Assembly: GCA_019359285.1 (NCBI GenBank)
Contig: JAHHHQ010000042.1
Location: 1-64,000, forward strand
DNA: 64,000 bases
Source of the DNA: Nodosilinea sp. WJT8-NPBG4
GTDB taxonomy: Bacteria > Cyanobacteriota > Cyanobacteriia > Phormidesmidales > Phormidesmidaceae
Reading direction: 5' to 3'
Shown here: positions 42,794-52,561 of the stretch, piece after piece
How the letters are laid out: each line of letters opens with the position of its first letter
Position numbering within the stretch: position 1 is the first letter of the stretch
The notes under the pieces: model-generated
What the model saw: the letters and a program-made list of their open reading frames with translations, nothing else
What the model was told of the DNA's origin: nothing
Databases searched by the model: none
Position numbers and translations under genes: made by a program

Positions 42794-45322
42794 CTATCCC
42801 CCTCGAAAAATCGTCAAAATTCCAATCAGGCTGATGGCTAGGCTCAAGAGCGTAGCCCAAATCGGCCCATAGGCTTGAAAACGATGGCGGGAGTCTAGCT
42901 GCACTTGATGAATGTCGACCCACAACAGGCCACCGCCATAGCGACTCCAGCCACTGACCGTGACAGCTTGACCAATCCATTGCCGGGGGTGGCGCTGCAA
43001 TAACCCCTGAAGACTGCCCAAGGGAACCGGATTAACCAGTTTGACTAACCCTGAGGCATCGTCAAGGTACAAATTTTGGCAGCCCCAGTTTTCCAACCCG
43101 GCGGAACCTCGCAGCTGGCCCCGGAGAGTTACAGGTTTTCCCTGCACAGGTAGGACTGAGCTGCTGTGGATCAGTTCCGCAATAGTGTCTAGGGCGGTGG
43201 TGCTGGTTTGTCCGGCAGGAGGCGAGCTATCCGGATCGGGAAACAGGGCGTTGATGCGCAGCAGCAGGCCTAGGCTCAGGCCCAACCATAGCCCTCCCAC
43301 GAGTACGCTGGGGTCTTGGTAGAGCCAGCTTAACCGTTGCCAACCCAGCCGATTGACAACGCCGCCCAAAAACCACAGCCCCATAGCTATGCCGCCCCCC
43401 ATTAGGAGGCCAGCTAGTGGACCTTTTTGCAGCAGCAGCAGTGGGGGTGAAAAGCTGTTTGGAGTTGGAGACGCCAACGGCAAGGCGACAGCAGTGGGCT
43501 GCTGACGAAGGATGGCCTGCTGGCTGAGATCGAGCAGCCGCTCCCCCAAGGGTAGGTGAGAAGCACTGACGCGCAGCCACTGGCGGTAGGGGTTGAGGCT
43601 GTCTAACGCAATCAGGTTAGCGATGGTGGTGGCGCGATTCGTGAAGCGATCGCTGTGAAAATTTTCTGTTGTATCTAGGTCTTGACCATCGCGCCCTACC
43701 TTTGCCAACAGGCTGCCTGGGGTAATCGCCTGACGACTGCTGATGGGCATTAAAACCTCTAGGCTGGTGAGCAGAGGGTGGAGGGTGCCCCGCCGCTCAA
43801 GGTCGGCTGCGATCGCCTCAGTAAGCTGCAGCAATCCATCCGCTAGGTGGTCGGGGTGCTGCGTGAGCACAGTGGCGCGGCGATCGCCCCAGCTACAGCA
43901 CGATCGCGACAGCCATAGCACGAATTGCCGCAGCAGCCAAAACAGGCCGTAAAAGATGCTGGAGAATACTCCTAAGGGGTTGCGTAGGATAGGTTGGGGC
44001 AACCTATCCCCAACCTGGGCTAGGCGATGGTAGGCAGTGTGCAACAGCAGCAGCAGCAGCCCTACCGCTGAGAGAACCGATCCGCTACCGTTCGCCCTCC
44101 GAGCCAGCTCGTACCCATACAGCGCCGTTATGGCTTCATCAGGCCCCTGGTCTAAAATGCCTTGACTGACGACAATGCGAGTATTGCGTGGCAACCAGCC
44201 ATAGCTAAAGCACAGTGGGACCGGGTCGGGAATAACCCGTAGCTCGGGTAGTTGCCAACCGCGCTGGCGGCACACCTGGTGCAACAGGCGCAGGGCTCCT
44301 GGGCTGTGTTTCTGAAGCTGGCGCGTTGACAGAGGCTTTTGGCTATGCCAAAAAGCCAGGGCAAAATCCATAATCCACGGGCTGGCCAGGGCTAGCAACA
44401 CCAGCCCACTGATAACCCAAACGGTGTAGTTCTCATACGCTCCCGGCAGGCCGAGCTGTACCGGCCACCGCACCCATCGCAGCAGTCTATCCACCGTTCT
44501 GAGGGCAAAATGGATGGCCCAATTTATTATCCAGAGCAGGGCGATCGCCGTAAGCCCCTGCTGTAGCCACAGCCCCAGCGGGTACTTCGGCAAAGGAGCT
44601 TGGAACTGCCGCTGGTAGCCTGGGGTAGCCTTTGAACGCAAGACTGGCTCAGCACTAGATGCAGAAGCCGGAATCGCTGCATCGACGGGGGCATCTGAAG
44701 GGCGATCGCTGTCGTTTTGATCTACACCCGAGCGCTGGTTAAGCTGCTGAAAGTGAAAGAGCGACTGGTATGTTGACTCTGGTTCCTTCGCTTCAGCGGC
44801 GTCCAAATTGGTGTCTTCTGGCTTTGGCTGGTCAAGTTCTTCTGGGGCAGGGAGGGAGATGGATGTTTTGGAAGCGGATTTTGGTGGTGAAGCCGGTAGC
44901 GTCTGAGAATTTGCGGTACCTGCTAACGGTACAAAGCCGCTTAAATCTGCCCTATTTGGTGAAGCGGTTTCCTGAGTTACTGAAAGGACCTCTCCCTTAG
45001 TCCTGTCGGGCAACTGGCTCAGAACCTGTTGAGCCCACTGCCGAGCCTCAGATGAAGAACTGGCGAGCAGGACTTGGCAACCCAATCGGGCCTGGTCAAC
45101 CTGCTTCAGTCGCTGGTGTACCCTTACCTGACCCATCAACGCCTTTAAATAGTAGGGAGAACCCGGCGGCAATTTCTCCAAACGCTGAAAAAGTGCCAGA
45201 GCTTGGTCATAGCTTTGAGCTTTGAAGGCAGTTACCGCCTGTTGGTATACCTGCTTGGGTGAGGCACCAGAGCGATTACCAGAGGCAGAAGCTTGGGATT
45301 TGGGGTCTATGGGCTGCGCCAT
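42794..45322 (-). CDS. TPR-linked M48-like membrane protein with degenerate active site
   Basis: An 842-residue membrane protein. The N-terminal region has TPR-like repeats (about 20-110), a Ser/Pro-rich linker follows, and then an HtpX/M48-like membrane core (about 245-620). At the place where M48 proteases have the zinc motif HExxH, it reads YGYELARRANG, so both metal histidines are lost. The C-terminal part (about 725-840) has an OB-like segment (VTLRGQLRG, TVSGWSRYGGGLLW) and a final membrane helix. It is probably a non-catalytic relative, perhaps a scaffold or regulator. Confidence 0.75.
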   Translation of the reverse strand: MAQPIDPKSQASASGNRSGASPKQVYQQAVTAFKAQSYDQALALFQRLEKLPPGSPYYLKALMGQVRVHQRLKQVDQARLGCQVLLASSSSEARQWAQQVLSQLPDRTKGEVLSVTQETASPNRADLSGFVPLAGTANSQTLPASPPKSASKTSISLPAPEELDQPKPEDTNLDAAEAKEPESTYQSLFHFQQLNQRSGVDQNDSDRPSDAPVDAAIPASASSAEPVLRSKATPGYQRQFQAPLPKYPLGLWLQQGLTAIALLWIINWAIHFALRTVDRLLRWVRWPVQLGLPGAYENYTVWVISGLVLLALASPWIMDFALAFWHSQKPLSTRQLQKHSPGALRLLHQVCRQRGWQLPELRVIPDPVPLCFSYGWLPRNTRIVVSQGILDQGPDEAITALYGYELARRANGSGSVLSAVGLLLLLLHTAYHRLAQVGDRLPQPILRNPLGVFSSIFYGLFWLLRQFVLWLSRSCCSWGDRRATVLTQHPDHLADGLLQLTEAIAADLERRGTLHPLLTSLEVLMPISSRQAITPGSLLAKVGRDGQDLDTTENFHSDRFTNRATTIANLIALDSLNPYRQWLRVSASHLPLGERLLDLSQQAILRQQPTAVALPLASPTPNSFSPPLLLLQKGPLAGLLMGGGIAMGLWFLGGVVNRLGWQRLSWLYQDPSVLVGGLWLGLSLGLLLRINALFPDPDSSPPAGQTSTTALDTIAELIHSSSVLPVQGKPVTLRGQLRGSAGLENWGCQNLYLDDASGLVKLVNPVPLGSLQGLLQRHPRQWIGQAVTVSGWSRYGGGLLWVDIHQVQLDSRHRFQAYGPIWATLLSLAISLIGILTIFRGG

Positions 45323-45468
45323 ACGCCGCTAGTTAAGGATAGAAAAGCAGAGGAGAAGTTCAAGGATAACCAACTATTGCCATTCTGTTTCTTCCCCCTG
45401 CGGATGACCGTTTGTTAACAGTTGGCGAGACAAACTCTGGCAGTGGGCCGCAGTTGCCCTCTAGACTA

Positions 45469-45489
45469 AGCAACAGTGCCACTGTTGCT
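45469..45489. promoter_or_regulatory. Perfect 21-bp palindrome before the TauE/SafE gene
   Basis: AGCAACAGTG (45469-45478) and CACTGTTGCT (45480-45489) are exact reverse complements around one base. It ends 8 bases before the ATG at 45498, so it could be a repressor site or fold in the mRNA and hide the ribosome-binding region. It lies about 150 bases from the divergent M48-like gene. Confidence 0.6.
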
Positions 45490-45497
45490 GCTGCTCT

Positions 45498-46244
45498 ATG
45501 ATTGCCGTTAGCCTTTTTATTGCTAGTTTCCTGGCCTGGTTTCTCAGCATGCTAGCAGGGGGCGGCAGCCCGTTTATTCTAATTCCCATGATTTCCCTGT
45601 TGCTGGGCTCCGCAGCGGTAGCCCCGGTAATTACGACAGGACTGCTGATTGGCAACACCCAGCGGGGAATTTCTTTTTGGCATCATGTGGACTGGCAAGT
45701 AACAGCCTGGTATGTGCCGGGAGCCATGGTGGGTGCGATTATTGGCTGCTATGGACTCACCCAGATTCATGTAGAGGGACTACAACTGCTACTTGGCATT
45801 GGGCTGCTGATTATGGTTGCTAATCACCTACTGATTCCCAAAGACGCTCAGTTTGTAGTCAAAGCCTGGTACTTTTTGCCGCTGTCCTTTATCAATGCCA
45901 TTGGGTCTGGGCTAATCGGCAGCACTGGCCCAGTTATGAACCCGTTGTATCTAAACTACGGGCTAGAAAAAGAAGCCATGGTAGCGACTAAGGCCTTCAA
46001 TAAGGTGGTGCTACACCTGGTTAAATTAACCGCCTACGCTGTCTTTGGCAGCCTCAGCTCAGACTATTTGGTTTATGGGTTGGTGATTGGGTTAGGTGCT
46101 ATACCGGCTAACTGGTTGGGTAAGATGGTGCTGGCAAAAATGTCGGCGCAGCAGTTTAGACAGCTGGTGTTTGCCTTTGTAGCGGTAAGCGGTGTAACCA
46201 TGATCTGGCAGCAGCGCCATTTTTTGATTGTCTGGTTTATGTAG
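45498..46244 (+). CDS. Sulfite exporter TauE/SafE family protein
   Basis: A 248-residue polytopic membrane protein (about seven to eight helices) of the TauE/SafE (DUF81) family, which exports sulfur oxyanions or related organic acids. The hallmarks are AGGGSPFILIPMI at the N-terminus and the second-repeat counterpart IGSGLIGSTGPVMNPLY. It overlaps the nuclease gene convergently by 8 bases. The exported substrate is not known. Confidence 0.88.
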   Translation: MIAVSLFIASFLAWFLSMLAGGGSPFILIPMISLLLGSAAVAPVITTGLLIGNTQRGISFWHHVDWQVTAWYVPGAMVGAIIGCYGLTQIHVEGLQLLLGIGLLIMVANHLLIPKDAQFVVKAWYFLPLSFINAIGSGLIGSTGPVMNPLYLNYGLEKEAMVATKAFNKVVLHLVKLTAYAVFGSLSSDYLVYGLVIGLGAIPANWLGKMVLAKMSAQQFRQLVFAFVAVSGVTMIWQQRHFLIVWFM

Positions 46245-47571
46245 GCTGACTGCTAGCTTGCAGATTCTCTAAGACGTCTTGAGTTGTTTCTGGCGGTTCT
46301 TCGGAATATTCTGTTTGGCGGTCCAAACCCAACAACGTTTCGACGAGCCCGTAGAGTGAGATTTCGTCGGCGCCAGAAAGCTGGCGATCTTTGAGATCGG
46401 TGAGTCCTTGGGCGAGTTCGGGGGCTCTGCTCTTGTAGTCGCGGTTGGCAGTGAGCATATCCTCAAAAATAGATTGCTCAATTTCAACTCGATTTTGGCC
46501 ATCGTTGAGGGGAGTTTGATAGGCCACATCCTCCACGTCATACTTAACTAGCACCACCAGTGCATTACTGGCGGCTTTAATGGCTTCCTGCAGGCGGCGC
46601 GTGTCGAGTTCGAGCCGATCAAAGCCCACCTGGCCAGTAATTTTTAGCTCTACAATCGGGGCGATGCTGTTCTGATGTTTAGCCGCGGCGGCGATCGCGC
46701 AATCTAGAGCCATCTGGTTTAGTTCATCCAGGCTTTCCTGACCCTTAGCTACCAGCTCTACCCGTTCGATGGGGCGCTGAAAGTAGTCGGTCTTAAGCTG
46801 CGCGTCGATACTATCGGGCAACAGTTCTACTAAATAAGCACCTCGGGGATAGCGGCTTTCCTCCACATTGTTAGCCTCCAGGGAGCCAGGATTGAACACC
46901 CATCCCTCGGCGGTGTAATTCTTGTGGATGTGTCCCAGGGCCAAATAATCTACCCCAGCTTCCTTGAGCGGCAGCAGTTCGCTGTAGCGCAGTGCTCCAG
47001 CATAGCGAGAGATTTGCCCTTCTAGTCCGTGGTGAAACAGCAAAACTGTATGGTCGGGACCGGTAGGCAGGTCTTTGATCGCGCCAGCTAATAGCTCAAT
47101 GGCGCGAGGGGCAGTAGCCCCATACCAGTTTGATCCAATCACCCGCACGCCGCAGGGTAGGTCAATATAGCCGCCAGAGCGGGTGCTGCCATCCCACGGG
47201 GTGAGCCGCTCTTCGGCACTAGCTCCGTCGTTGGGCTCCAGCAGCTTGAGCAGGTTCCACTCAGAGAGATACTTGAGCCAGCTAGTGCGAGTGCCATAGG
47301 GGCGGTTGTCGTGATTGCCCTCAATGGCCACCACTGGAATATTGGCATCCTTCAGCGTTTGGAGGCAAACCTGGGCTTGGTTAAGGGTAGCGGGCTTAAT
47401 GTTGCGGTGCTCAAAGAGATCGCCCGCGATCGCCACAAAGTCCACTCCCTCCTCAACAGCGTATCGTTCCAACACCGTTTGCAGGGCGCGGAAAAAGTCC
47501 TTGGTACGCTCAGGAGTGTCGTAGCGGTCAAACCCCAGGTGGATGTCGGCAATATGGAGAAACTTGGCCAT
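46237..47571 (-). CDS. SbcD/Mre11-like DNA repair exonuclease
   Basis: A 444-residue metallophosphoesterase of the DNA-repair exonuclease (SbcD/Mre11) family. Metal-binding motifs are in order: LHIADIHLGFDR, AGDLFEHRN, EGNHDNR, LLFHHGLEG and ALGHIHKN. The C-terminal part differs from canonical SbcD, and no SbcC gene is next to it, so it may act with a distant partner. The 3' ends of this gene and of the TauE gene overlap. Confidence 0.87.
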   Translation of the reverse strand: MAKFLHIADIHLGFDRYDTPERTKDFFRALQTVLERYAVEEGVDFVAIAGDLFEHRNIKPATLNQAQVCLQTLKDANIPVVAIEGNHDNRPYGTRTSWLKYLSEWNLLKLLEPNDGASAEERLTPWDGSTRSGGYIDLPCGVRVIGSNWYGATAPRAIELLAGAIKDLPTGPDHTVLLFHHGLEGQISRYAGALRYSELLPLKEAGVDYLALGHIHKNYTAEGWVFNPGSLEANNVEESRYPRGAYLVELLPDSIDAQLKTDYFQRPIERVELVAKGQESLDELNQMALDCAIAAAAKHQNSIAPIVELKITGQVGFDRLELDTRRLQEAIKAASNALVVLVKYDVEDVAYQTPLNDGQNRVEIEQSIFEDMLTANRDYKSRAPELAQGLTDLKDRQLSGADEISLYGLVETLLGLDRQTEYSEEPPETTQDVLENLQASSQPT

Positions 47572-47685
47572 CAGGCTGTCCGCAGCGCTACTTCCTCAGC
47601 CTAGTCCCGATTTTCGATTTTGGAAGTTTGATTTCGGCAAAAAAATTCTAGTTGGTAGTCTGGCTGTCCGTGACCTCGCAGATTC

Positions 47686-48786
47686 CTAGACTGGGGATGA
47701 CTCAGCCGCCAGCTCTTCCAATCGTTCCTGCTGGTCTCGGCTAACACAAGACTGAATCAGGTCTTCAATATCCCCTTCTAAAACCGGGGTGAGGGTAAAG
47801 TTTTGGTTGAGACGATGGTCGGTCACCCGATTGTCTTTGTAGTTGTAGGTGCGAATTTTTTCCGATCGCGCCCCACTGCCCACCTGGGACTTTCGCATCG
47901 AAGATACGGCCTCCTGCTGCTCTCGCATCTTTATGTCAAAGAGCTTAGCCCGCAGAATCTGCATGGCTCGTTCGCGGTTTTTAAGCTGCGAACGCTCTTC
48001 AGTGCAAAACACTCGAATGCCCGTAGGCTTGTGGATCAGATCGACCGCCGTTTCCACCTTGTTGACGTTCTGACCGCCGGCCCCGCCCGAGCGCGCCGTG
48101 GTGAGCTCAATATCCTTGGGATCGATCTGCACTTCTACCTCGTCCACCTCAGGCATAATTGCCACAGTGGCCGTAGACGTGTGCACTCGCCCGCCCGCCT
48201 CGGTGACCGGCACCCGCTGAACGCGGTGAACCCCCGCCTCGAACTTGAGCTGGCTGTAAACGCGATCGCCCGCAATTTCTAAAATTGCTTCCTTAAAACC
48301 GCCCATATCAGCGGCCGACTCGCTGAGCAGCTTCACGCGCCAGCCCTGCGTTTCGGCATAGCGAGAATAGAGGCGTACCAAATCCCCAGCCCAGATACTA
48401 GCCTCATCGCCGCCGGTACCCGCACGAATTTCCAACATGATGTTCTTGTCATCGTTGGGGTCGCGTGGCAGCAGTAGCACCTTGAGTCTAGCTTCTAGCT
48501 CCGCTAGCTTTGCATCTAGAGCCTCAACCTCTAGACCTGCCATCGCTTTCATCTCAGGGTCGCTGTTGGCTTCCTTGTAGATTTCGCGCGCGTCAGCCAA
48601 TTCCTCGCCGGTGGATTTCCACTCAGCGTAGGTTATGACCGTTTCCTCCAAGGAAGATCTAGACTTGGCAATACGCTGAAACTCATCCGGATCCTTGGCT
48701 ACATCAGGGTCAGCCATTCTCCGCGTCAGCTCTTGAAACGTTTGTTCCACAGAGTTGAGTTTTTCGATTAAATACGCCTCAGCCAT
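47686..48786 (-). CDS. prfA: Peptide chain release factor 1
   Basis: Recognises UAA and UAG stop codons. The 366-residue length is normal, with the codon-reading tripeptide region [10 protein letters not shown] and the catalytic [12 protein letters not shown] (about residues 234-245). It is the last gene of the minus-strand ribosomal cluster and follows rpmE, an order found in many cyanobacteria. Confidence 0.97.
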   Translation of the reverse strand: MAEAYLIEKLNSVEQTFQELTRRMADPDVAKDPDEFQRIAKSRSSLEETVITYAEWKSTGEELADAREIYKEANSDPEMKAMAGLEVEALDAKLAELEARLKVLLLPRDPNDDKNIMLEIRAGTGGDEASIWAGDLVRLYSRYAETQGWRVKLLSESAADMGGFKEAILEIAGDRVYSQLKFEAGVHRVQRVPVTEAGGRVHTSTATVAIMPEVDEVEVQIDPKDIELTTARSGGAGGQNVNKVETAVDLIHKPTGIRVFCTEERSQLKNRERAMQILRAKLFDIKMREQQEAVSSMRKSQVGSGARSEKIRTYNYKDNRVTDHRLNQNFTLTPVLEGDIEDLIQSCVSRDQQERLEELAAESSPV

Positions 48787-48846
48787 AGTCCCCTTTTGTC
48801 CGCCGTCTAGCCAGAATGCTTTGCCCTACTACTACAGCACAGCAAA

Positions 48847-49095
48847 CTAGGCTTTGTCGGCAGCGTCGTCGGTGGTAGTAGCCGATGTGTCAGCCATACC
48901 ATACTTACGCAGAAAGCGCTCCACGCGGCCTTCAGTGTCAATGATTTTCTGGGTACCAGTGTAGAAAGGGTGATTCCCAGACCATACGTCTACATGCAGT
49001 TCAGGCTTGGTAGAGCCCACGGTCATAATCTCTTTACCATCGCAGAAGACCTTGGCCTCGGGATACCAAGTGGGGTGAATATCAGACTTTGCCAT
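48847..49095 (-). CDS. rpmE: 50S ribosomal protein L31
   Basis: An 82-residue L31, beginning MAKSDIHPTWYPEAKVFCDG, with HVDVWSGNHPFYTGTQK and a C-terminal extension. Only one cysteine is visible, so the zinc ribbon of the C+ type is absent. I chose the ATG at 49095; an upstream in-frame start would add a poorly conserved Leu-rich lead. It lies after a structured intergenic region that follows rpsI. Confidence 0.93.
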   Translation of the reverse strand: MAKSDIHPTWYPEAKVFCDGKEIMTVGSTKPELHVDVWSGNHPFYTGTQKIIDTEGRVERFLRKYGMADTSATTTDDAADKA

Positions 49096-49152
49096 GATAG
49101 GGTTTGAAACAACGTCAATAGAACGAAACAGACTTAGCAGAGAGAGGAGCAA

Positions 49153-49219
49153 GGATTTAGTGGTAATGGCAAAAACTCAAAATTGAGCTTTGCCAAACCA
49201 TGTCTAAACCACTAAATCC
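49153..49219 (-). promoter_or_regulatory. Nested inverted repeats between rpsI and rpmE
   Basis: The outer arms GGATTTAGTGGT (49153-49164) and ACCACTAAATCC (49208-49219) are a perfect 12-bp inverted repeat. Inside, TGGCAAA (49167-49173) pairs with TTTGCCA (49190-49196) and CTCAA with TTGAG. In the minus-strand transcript this makes a long two-part stem between rpsI and rpmE. It may set differential expression, processing or partial termination, or regulate L31. Confidence 0.6.
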
Positions 49220-49222
49220 AAT

Positions 49223-49636
49223 CTAGCGCTTGGAGAACTGAGGTGCCTTACGGGCCTTCTTCAGGCCGTACTTGCGGCGTTCCTTAGCACGGGGATCGCG
49301 GGTTAAATACCCTTCTACTTTGAGAGGCTTGCGGTTTTCGGGGTCGAGCTCACACAGTGCTCGAGCCACACCAAGCCGAATTGCATCAGCTTGACCTGTT
49401 AGGCCGCCACCCTTGACGTTGACTAAAACATCATAGGCGTTCTCCAAACCCAGCACCTCGAGGGGAGCCTTAGTGGCGTTGAGATAAGCTGGGTTGAACT
49501 GTAGGTAATCGTCACCAGGGCGCTTATTGATTACCAACTGACCACTTCCAGGTACTAGACGTACTCGCGCGATGGAGGTCTTGCGGCGACCGGTACCCCA
49601 GTACACAGCCCGTTCAGATTGATCGGTAGCCTGCAT
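49223..49636 (-). CDS. rpsI: 30S ribosomal protein S9
   Basis: A 137-residue S9 with [16 protein letters not shown], a [16 protein letters not shown] core and the C-terminal [18 protein letters not shown] that reaches the P-site tRNA. Its ATG shares one base with the stop codon of rplM, so translation is coupled. Confidence 0.97.
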   Translation of the reverse strand: MQATDQSERAVYWGTGRRKTSIARVRLVPGSGQLVINKRPGDDYLQFNPAYLNATKAPLEVLGLENAYDVLVNVKGGGLTGQADAIRLGVARALCELDPENRKPLKVEGYLTRDPRAKERRKYGLKKARKAPQFSKR

Positions 49637-50094
49637 TATTTAGCTTCTCCAGGAATAGTATTTACAGTGTGGATTACAGGATTTTGAGCCTGATGAGGAT
49701 GCTCTGGCCCGGCATACACCTTAAGCTTGGTGAACTGCTTGCGACCCAAAGAATTCTTCGGCAGCATACCCTTCACGGCTTGCTCAAGAATCCGCGCAGG
49801 AATACGAGCCTGGAGCTTATCGAAGGTCTCAACCTTCATCCCCCCAGGACGTCCCGAGTGGCGCCGATAGAGCTTCATGCTGGACTTACGACCCGTAACT
49901 ACCACTTTTTCAGCGTTCACCACGACAACAAAGTCGCCGGTGTCCATGTGGGGAGTAAAAGTCGGCTTATTTTTGCCGCGCAGAATTGTGGCGATTTCGG
50001 TTGCCAACCGTCCCAGGCGCTGACCTTCAGCGTCGATTACGTGCCACTGCCTCTGAATAGAATCGGTGGGGGGAATGTAGGTCTTAGTAGTCAT
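49636..50094 (-). CDS. rplM: 50S ribosomal protein L13
   Basis: A 152-residue L13, starting [17 protein letters not shown] and with the motif [16 protein letters not shown]. It is paired with rpsI, as is usual in bacteria, and follows truA by 72 bases on the minus strand. Confidence 0.97.
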   Translation of the reverse strand: MTTKTYIPPTDSIQRQWHVIDAEGQRLGRLATEIATILRGKNKPTFTPHMDTGDFVVVVNAEKVVVTGRKSSMKLYRRHSGRPGGMKVETFDKLQARIPARILEQAVKGMLPKNSLGRKQFTKLKVYAGPEHPHQAQNPVIHTVNTIPGEAK

Positions 50095-50166
50095 AGCGCT
50101 TGAGCTGCCTTTCTTGAGTAAACCACACTAAATAAAACAAACGAGCTAAACAAAACTGGACAAACT

Positions 50167-51039
50167 TTAGGCTACCGCCGAACCCCAGAAAAAATGGGGC
50201 TGAGTATCAAACCAAACCTCCTGAGCAAAGGGATGGTCGTCGTAGCCAACCCGAAGCAGACACAACCCTTGGGCAGGGGCCGCATATTTAACCTGCTGGC
50301 GCTGGCGTTGCTGCCACAGCTCACCAAACTGTGTCGGCGTTAGTTCGCCACTACCTACCTTCACCACCAGGCCCATAATTAGCCGCACCATGCCATACAA
50401 AAAACCCTTGGCCTGAAGCTCAACGGTAAGGAAGGTGTCTTGGCGGCGACACTCAGCCACCTGTAGGTCTACCCAGGAATGACTCTTGCCTGAGCGCGCC
50501 CGGTGAAAGGCCGTCATATCATGATGGCCCACCATGGCGTCGAGGGCCACCTGAATTTTTCCCTGGTCTAAATACTGACGGTAGTAGTGCCAGACAAAAG
50601 GACGCACAAACAAATTTGGCCGCTGCCCAGTGTAGAGGGTGTAGCGGTAGCGCCGCCAGCAGGCTGAAAATTGGGCATGCCAGGTGTCAGCCACCGCCGC
50701 CGAAGCTCGAATCAGAATATCCTCTGGCAGTCGGGCATTAAGCACATCGGCCCAGCGGTGTGCTGGGATAAAGCTAGGCGCATCAAAGTGAGCCACTTGA
50801 GCCGCCGCATGGACACCCGTATCGGTTCGTCCTGCACCACTGAGACGCACCTCATAGCCCAGAACTGAACGCACAGCTGCTTCAATCTCGCCCTGCACCG
50901 TACGAGCATTGGGCTGCCATTGCCAGCCGTGGAGATGTGTACCCACGTACTGCACTACCAAAGCTACCCGCTGAGTTGACTGAGCAAACTCTGCGGGCTG
51001 GCTTTCTAGACTGCGCTGTATGGGTGACGACTTCTCCAT
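50167..51039 (-). CDS. truA: tRNA pseudouridine(38-40) synthase
   Basis: Makes pseudouridine at positions 38-40 of tRNA. The 290-residue protein has the catalytic aspartate in GAGRTDTGVHA, FSACWRRYRY and FLYGMVRLIMG. The ATG at 51039 is used; a TTG just before it is in frame. It lies in the alpha operon between rplQ and rplM, the usual cyanobacterial place. Confidence 0.95.
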   Translation of the reverse strand: MEKSSPIQRSLESQPAEFAQSTQRVALVVQYVGTHLHGWQWQPNARTVQGEIEAAVRSVLGYEVRLSGAGRTDTGVHAAAQVAHFDAPSFIPAHRWADVLNARLPEDILIRASAAVADTWHAQFSACWRRYRYTLYTGQRPNLFVRPFVWHYYRQYLDQGKIQVALDAMVGHHDMTAFHRARSGKSHSWVDLQVAECRRQDTFLTVELQAKGFLYGMVRLIMGLVVKVGSGELTPTQFGELWQQRQRQQVKYAAPAQGLCLLRVGYDDHPFAQEVWFDTQPHFFWGSAVA

Positions 51040-51085
51040 CAATACGGGCTAAGGGCTAATAAACAAGAGCGTTGGCACAGAGAAG

Positions 51086-51436
51086 CTAGGTTAACTCAAT
51101 GATGGCCATCTCAGAGTTATCGCCTCGGCGGCGAACGGTCTTGACAATACGGGTATAACCGCCGTTACGACTGCCGTAGCGTTCGCTCGCTTGGGTAAAC
51201 AGAGCATGCACTAGCTGCTTGTCGTAGATATAGCCCATGGCCTGCCGACGGGCCGGTAGAGAACCATTTTTGGCTAGGGTAATCATACGGTCGGCTTCTT
51301 CACGCACAGCTCTAGCCCGAGCTTTAGTCGTGGTAATTCGACCGTGGCGAATTAACTCTGTAGTTAGGGAACGCAGCAGAGCTTTACGCTGGTCTGCGGG
51401 CTTCCCAAGTTGATGAACGCGACACTGGTGACGCAT
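51086..51436 (-). CDS. rplQ: 50S ribosomal protein L17
   Basis: A 116-residue L17 with [20 protein letters not shown] and [17 protein letters not shown]. It is the gene directly after rpoA in the minus-strand alpha operon, the conserved order. Confidence 0.97.
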   Translation of the reverse strand: MRHQCRVHQLGKPADQRKALLRSLTTELIRHGRITTTKARARAVREEADRMITLAKNGSLPARRQAMGYIYDKQLVHALFTQASERYGSRNGGYTRIVKTVRRRGDNSEMAIIELT

Positions 51437-51545
51437 GGTGCTGAACTCAGATGAACAACAAAATGAAAGAACAGATACTCAAGTAGATTAGAACTAGAAC
51501 GGCTCAGCGTATTAGGCTTTTTAGTTCTAAGGCTAATCCCTAAGC

Positions 51546-52493
51546 TTAGGCTGTCTTAGATGCCTTCTCGAGGGGTAGGGTGATACCCAAACGTTCCTGA
51601 AGAGCCTCAATTACCTCTTCAGCAGATTTCTGACCAAAGTTTTTGATCTCTAAGAGATCTTCTTGACTAAAGTCAAGTAAGTCGGCTACAGAATTAATTT
51701 GAGCCCGCTTCAGGCAATTGTAGGCCCGTACCGAAAGCCTTAGTTCTTCAATAGGAATTTGGTTGTTGGGGTCTTCTTCCTTGACTTCTTCGTCAAACTT
51801 GGGCTCTAGGGTGACATCCTTGAGGGGCATAAATAGACCCACTAGGATATCGGCGGCCTGGCTCATTGCCTGCTGAGGAGTAATGCTACCATTTGTCCAG
51901 ATGTCCATAATCAGCTGGTCGCGCTGCATGGACCCAGAAACAACGACCTCTTCGACGGTGTAGTTGACTTTCTTGACTGGCATGAACACCGAGTCAATTT
52001 GAATAAAGTCTAATGCCGTAACATCGTCTTTGCTGCGTTCAACGGCTCGATAGCCCTGGCCCCGCTCAACCCTAAACTCCATTTCGAGCGAATGGCCATC
52101 GGCTACTGTCGCTACATACTGCTCTGGGTTGACCACTTCTACTTCAGACGGCAGCTCAAAGTGACCCGCAGTCACTCGAGCAGGGCCTTGAACTAGAAGC
52201 CGACCGATTTGAGGCTGGCTGGTATAGCTCCTTAAGACGATCTCCTTCATGTTGAGAAGAATGTCGAGAACATCTTCTCGCACCCCAACAATGGTTGAGA
52301 ACTCATGGGTCGCCCCAGCAATTCTCACGGCTGTAATGGCAATACCCTCTAGGTTGGATAGCAATACCCGCCGTAGCGCATTGCCTACGGTGGTACCCTG
52401 ACTCCGCTCCAAAGTCTCGATGACAAATCGACCGTACTGACTTTGGTCGTTTTCAACGACAGACTCTACGCAATCAACATGAAACTGTGCCAA
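51546..52493 (-). CDS. rpoA: RNA polymerase alpha subunit
   Basis: A 315-residue alpha subunit: N-terminal assembly domain (GTTVGNALRRVLLSNLEG), then linker and C-terminal alphaCTD (VRAYNCLKRAQINSVADLL, LEIKNFGQKSAEEVIEAL). The start is a TTG at 52493, supported by GGGAGG at 52501-52506 (7-base gap) and by a match to the usual MAQF-like N-terminus; no ATG is suitable. Confidence 0.96.
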   Translation of the reverse strand: MAQFHVDCVESVVENDQSQYGRFVIETLERSQGTTVGNALRRVLLSNLEGIAITAVRIAGATHEFSTIVGVREDVLDILLNMKEIVLRSYTSQPQIGRLLVQGPARVTAGHFELPSEVEVVNPEQYVATVADGHSLEMEFRVERGQGYRAVERSKDDVTALDFIQIDSVFMPVKKVNYTVEEVVVSGSMQRDQLIMDIWTNGSITPQQAMSQAADILVGLFMPLKDVTLEPKFDEEVKEEDPNNQIPIEELRLSVRAYNCLKRAQINSVADLLDFSQEDLLEIKNFGQKSAEEVIEALQERLGITLPLEKASKTA

Positions 52494-52561
52494 AATCCTG
52501 CCTCCCTTAAACCTCGCGAAACCCTGCCCACCAAATGCGCCAACGACACTATGGTGAGTGC

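Noticed and set aside
42609..42980. Minus-strand ORF over the 3' end of the M48-like gene
   Set aside because: Different frame from the real gene and without any family features, so it is a shadow.
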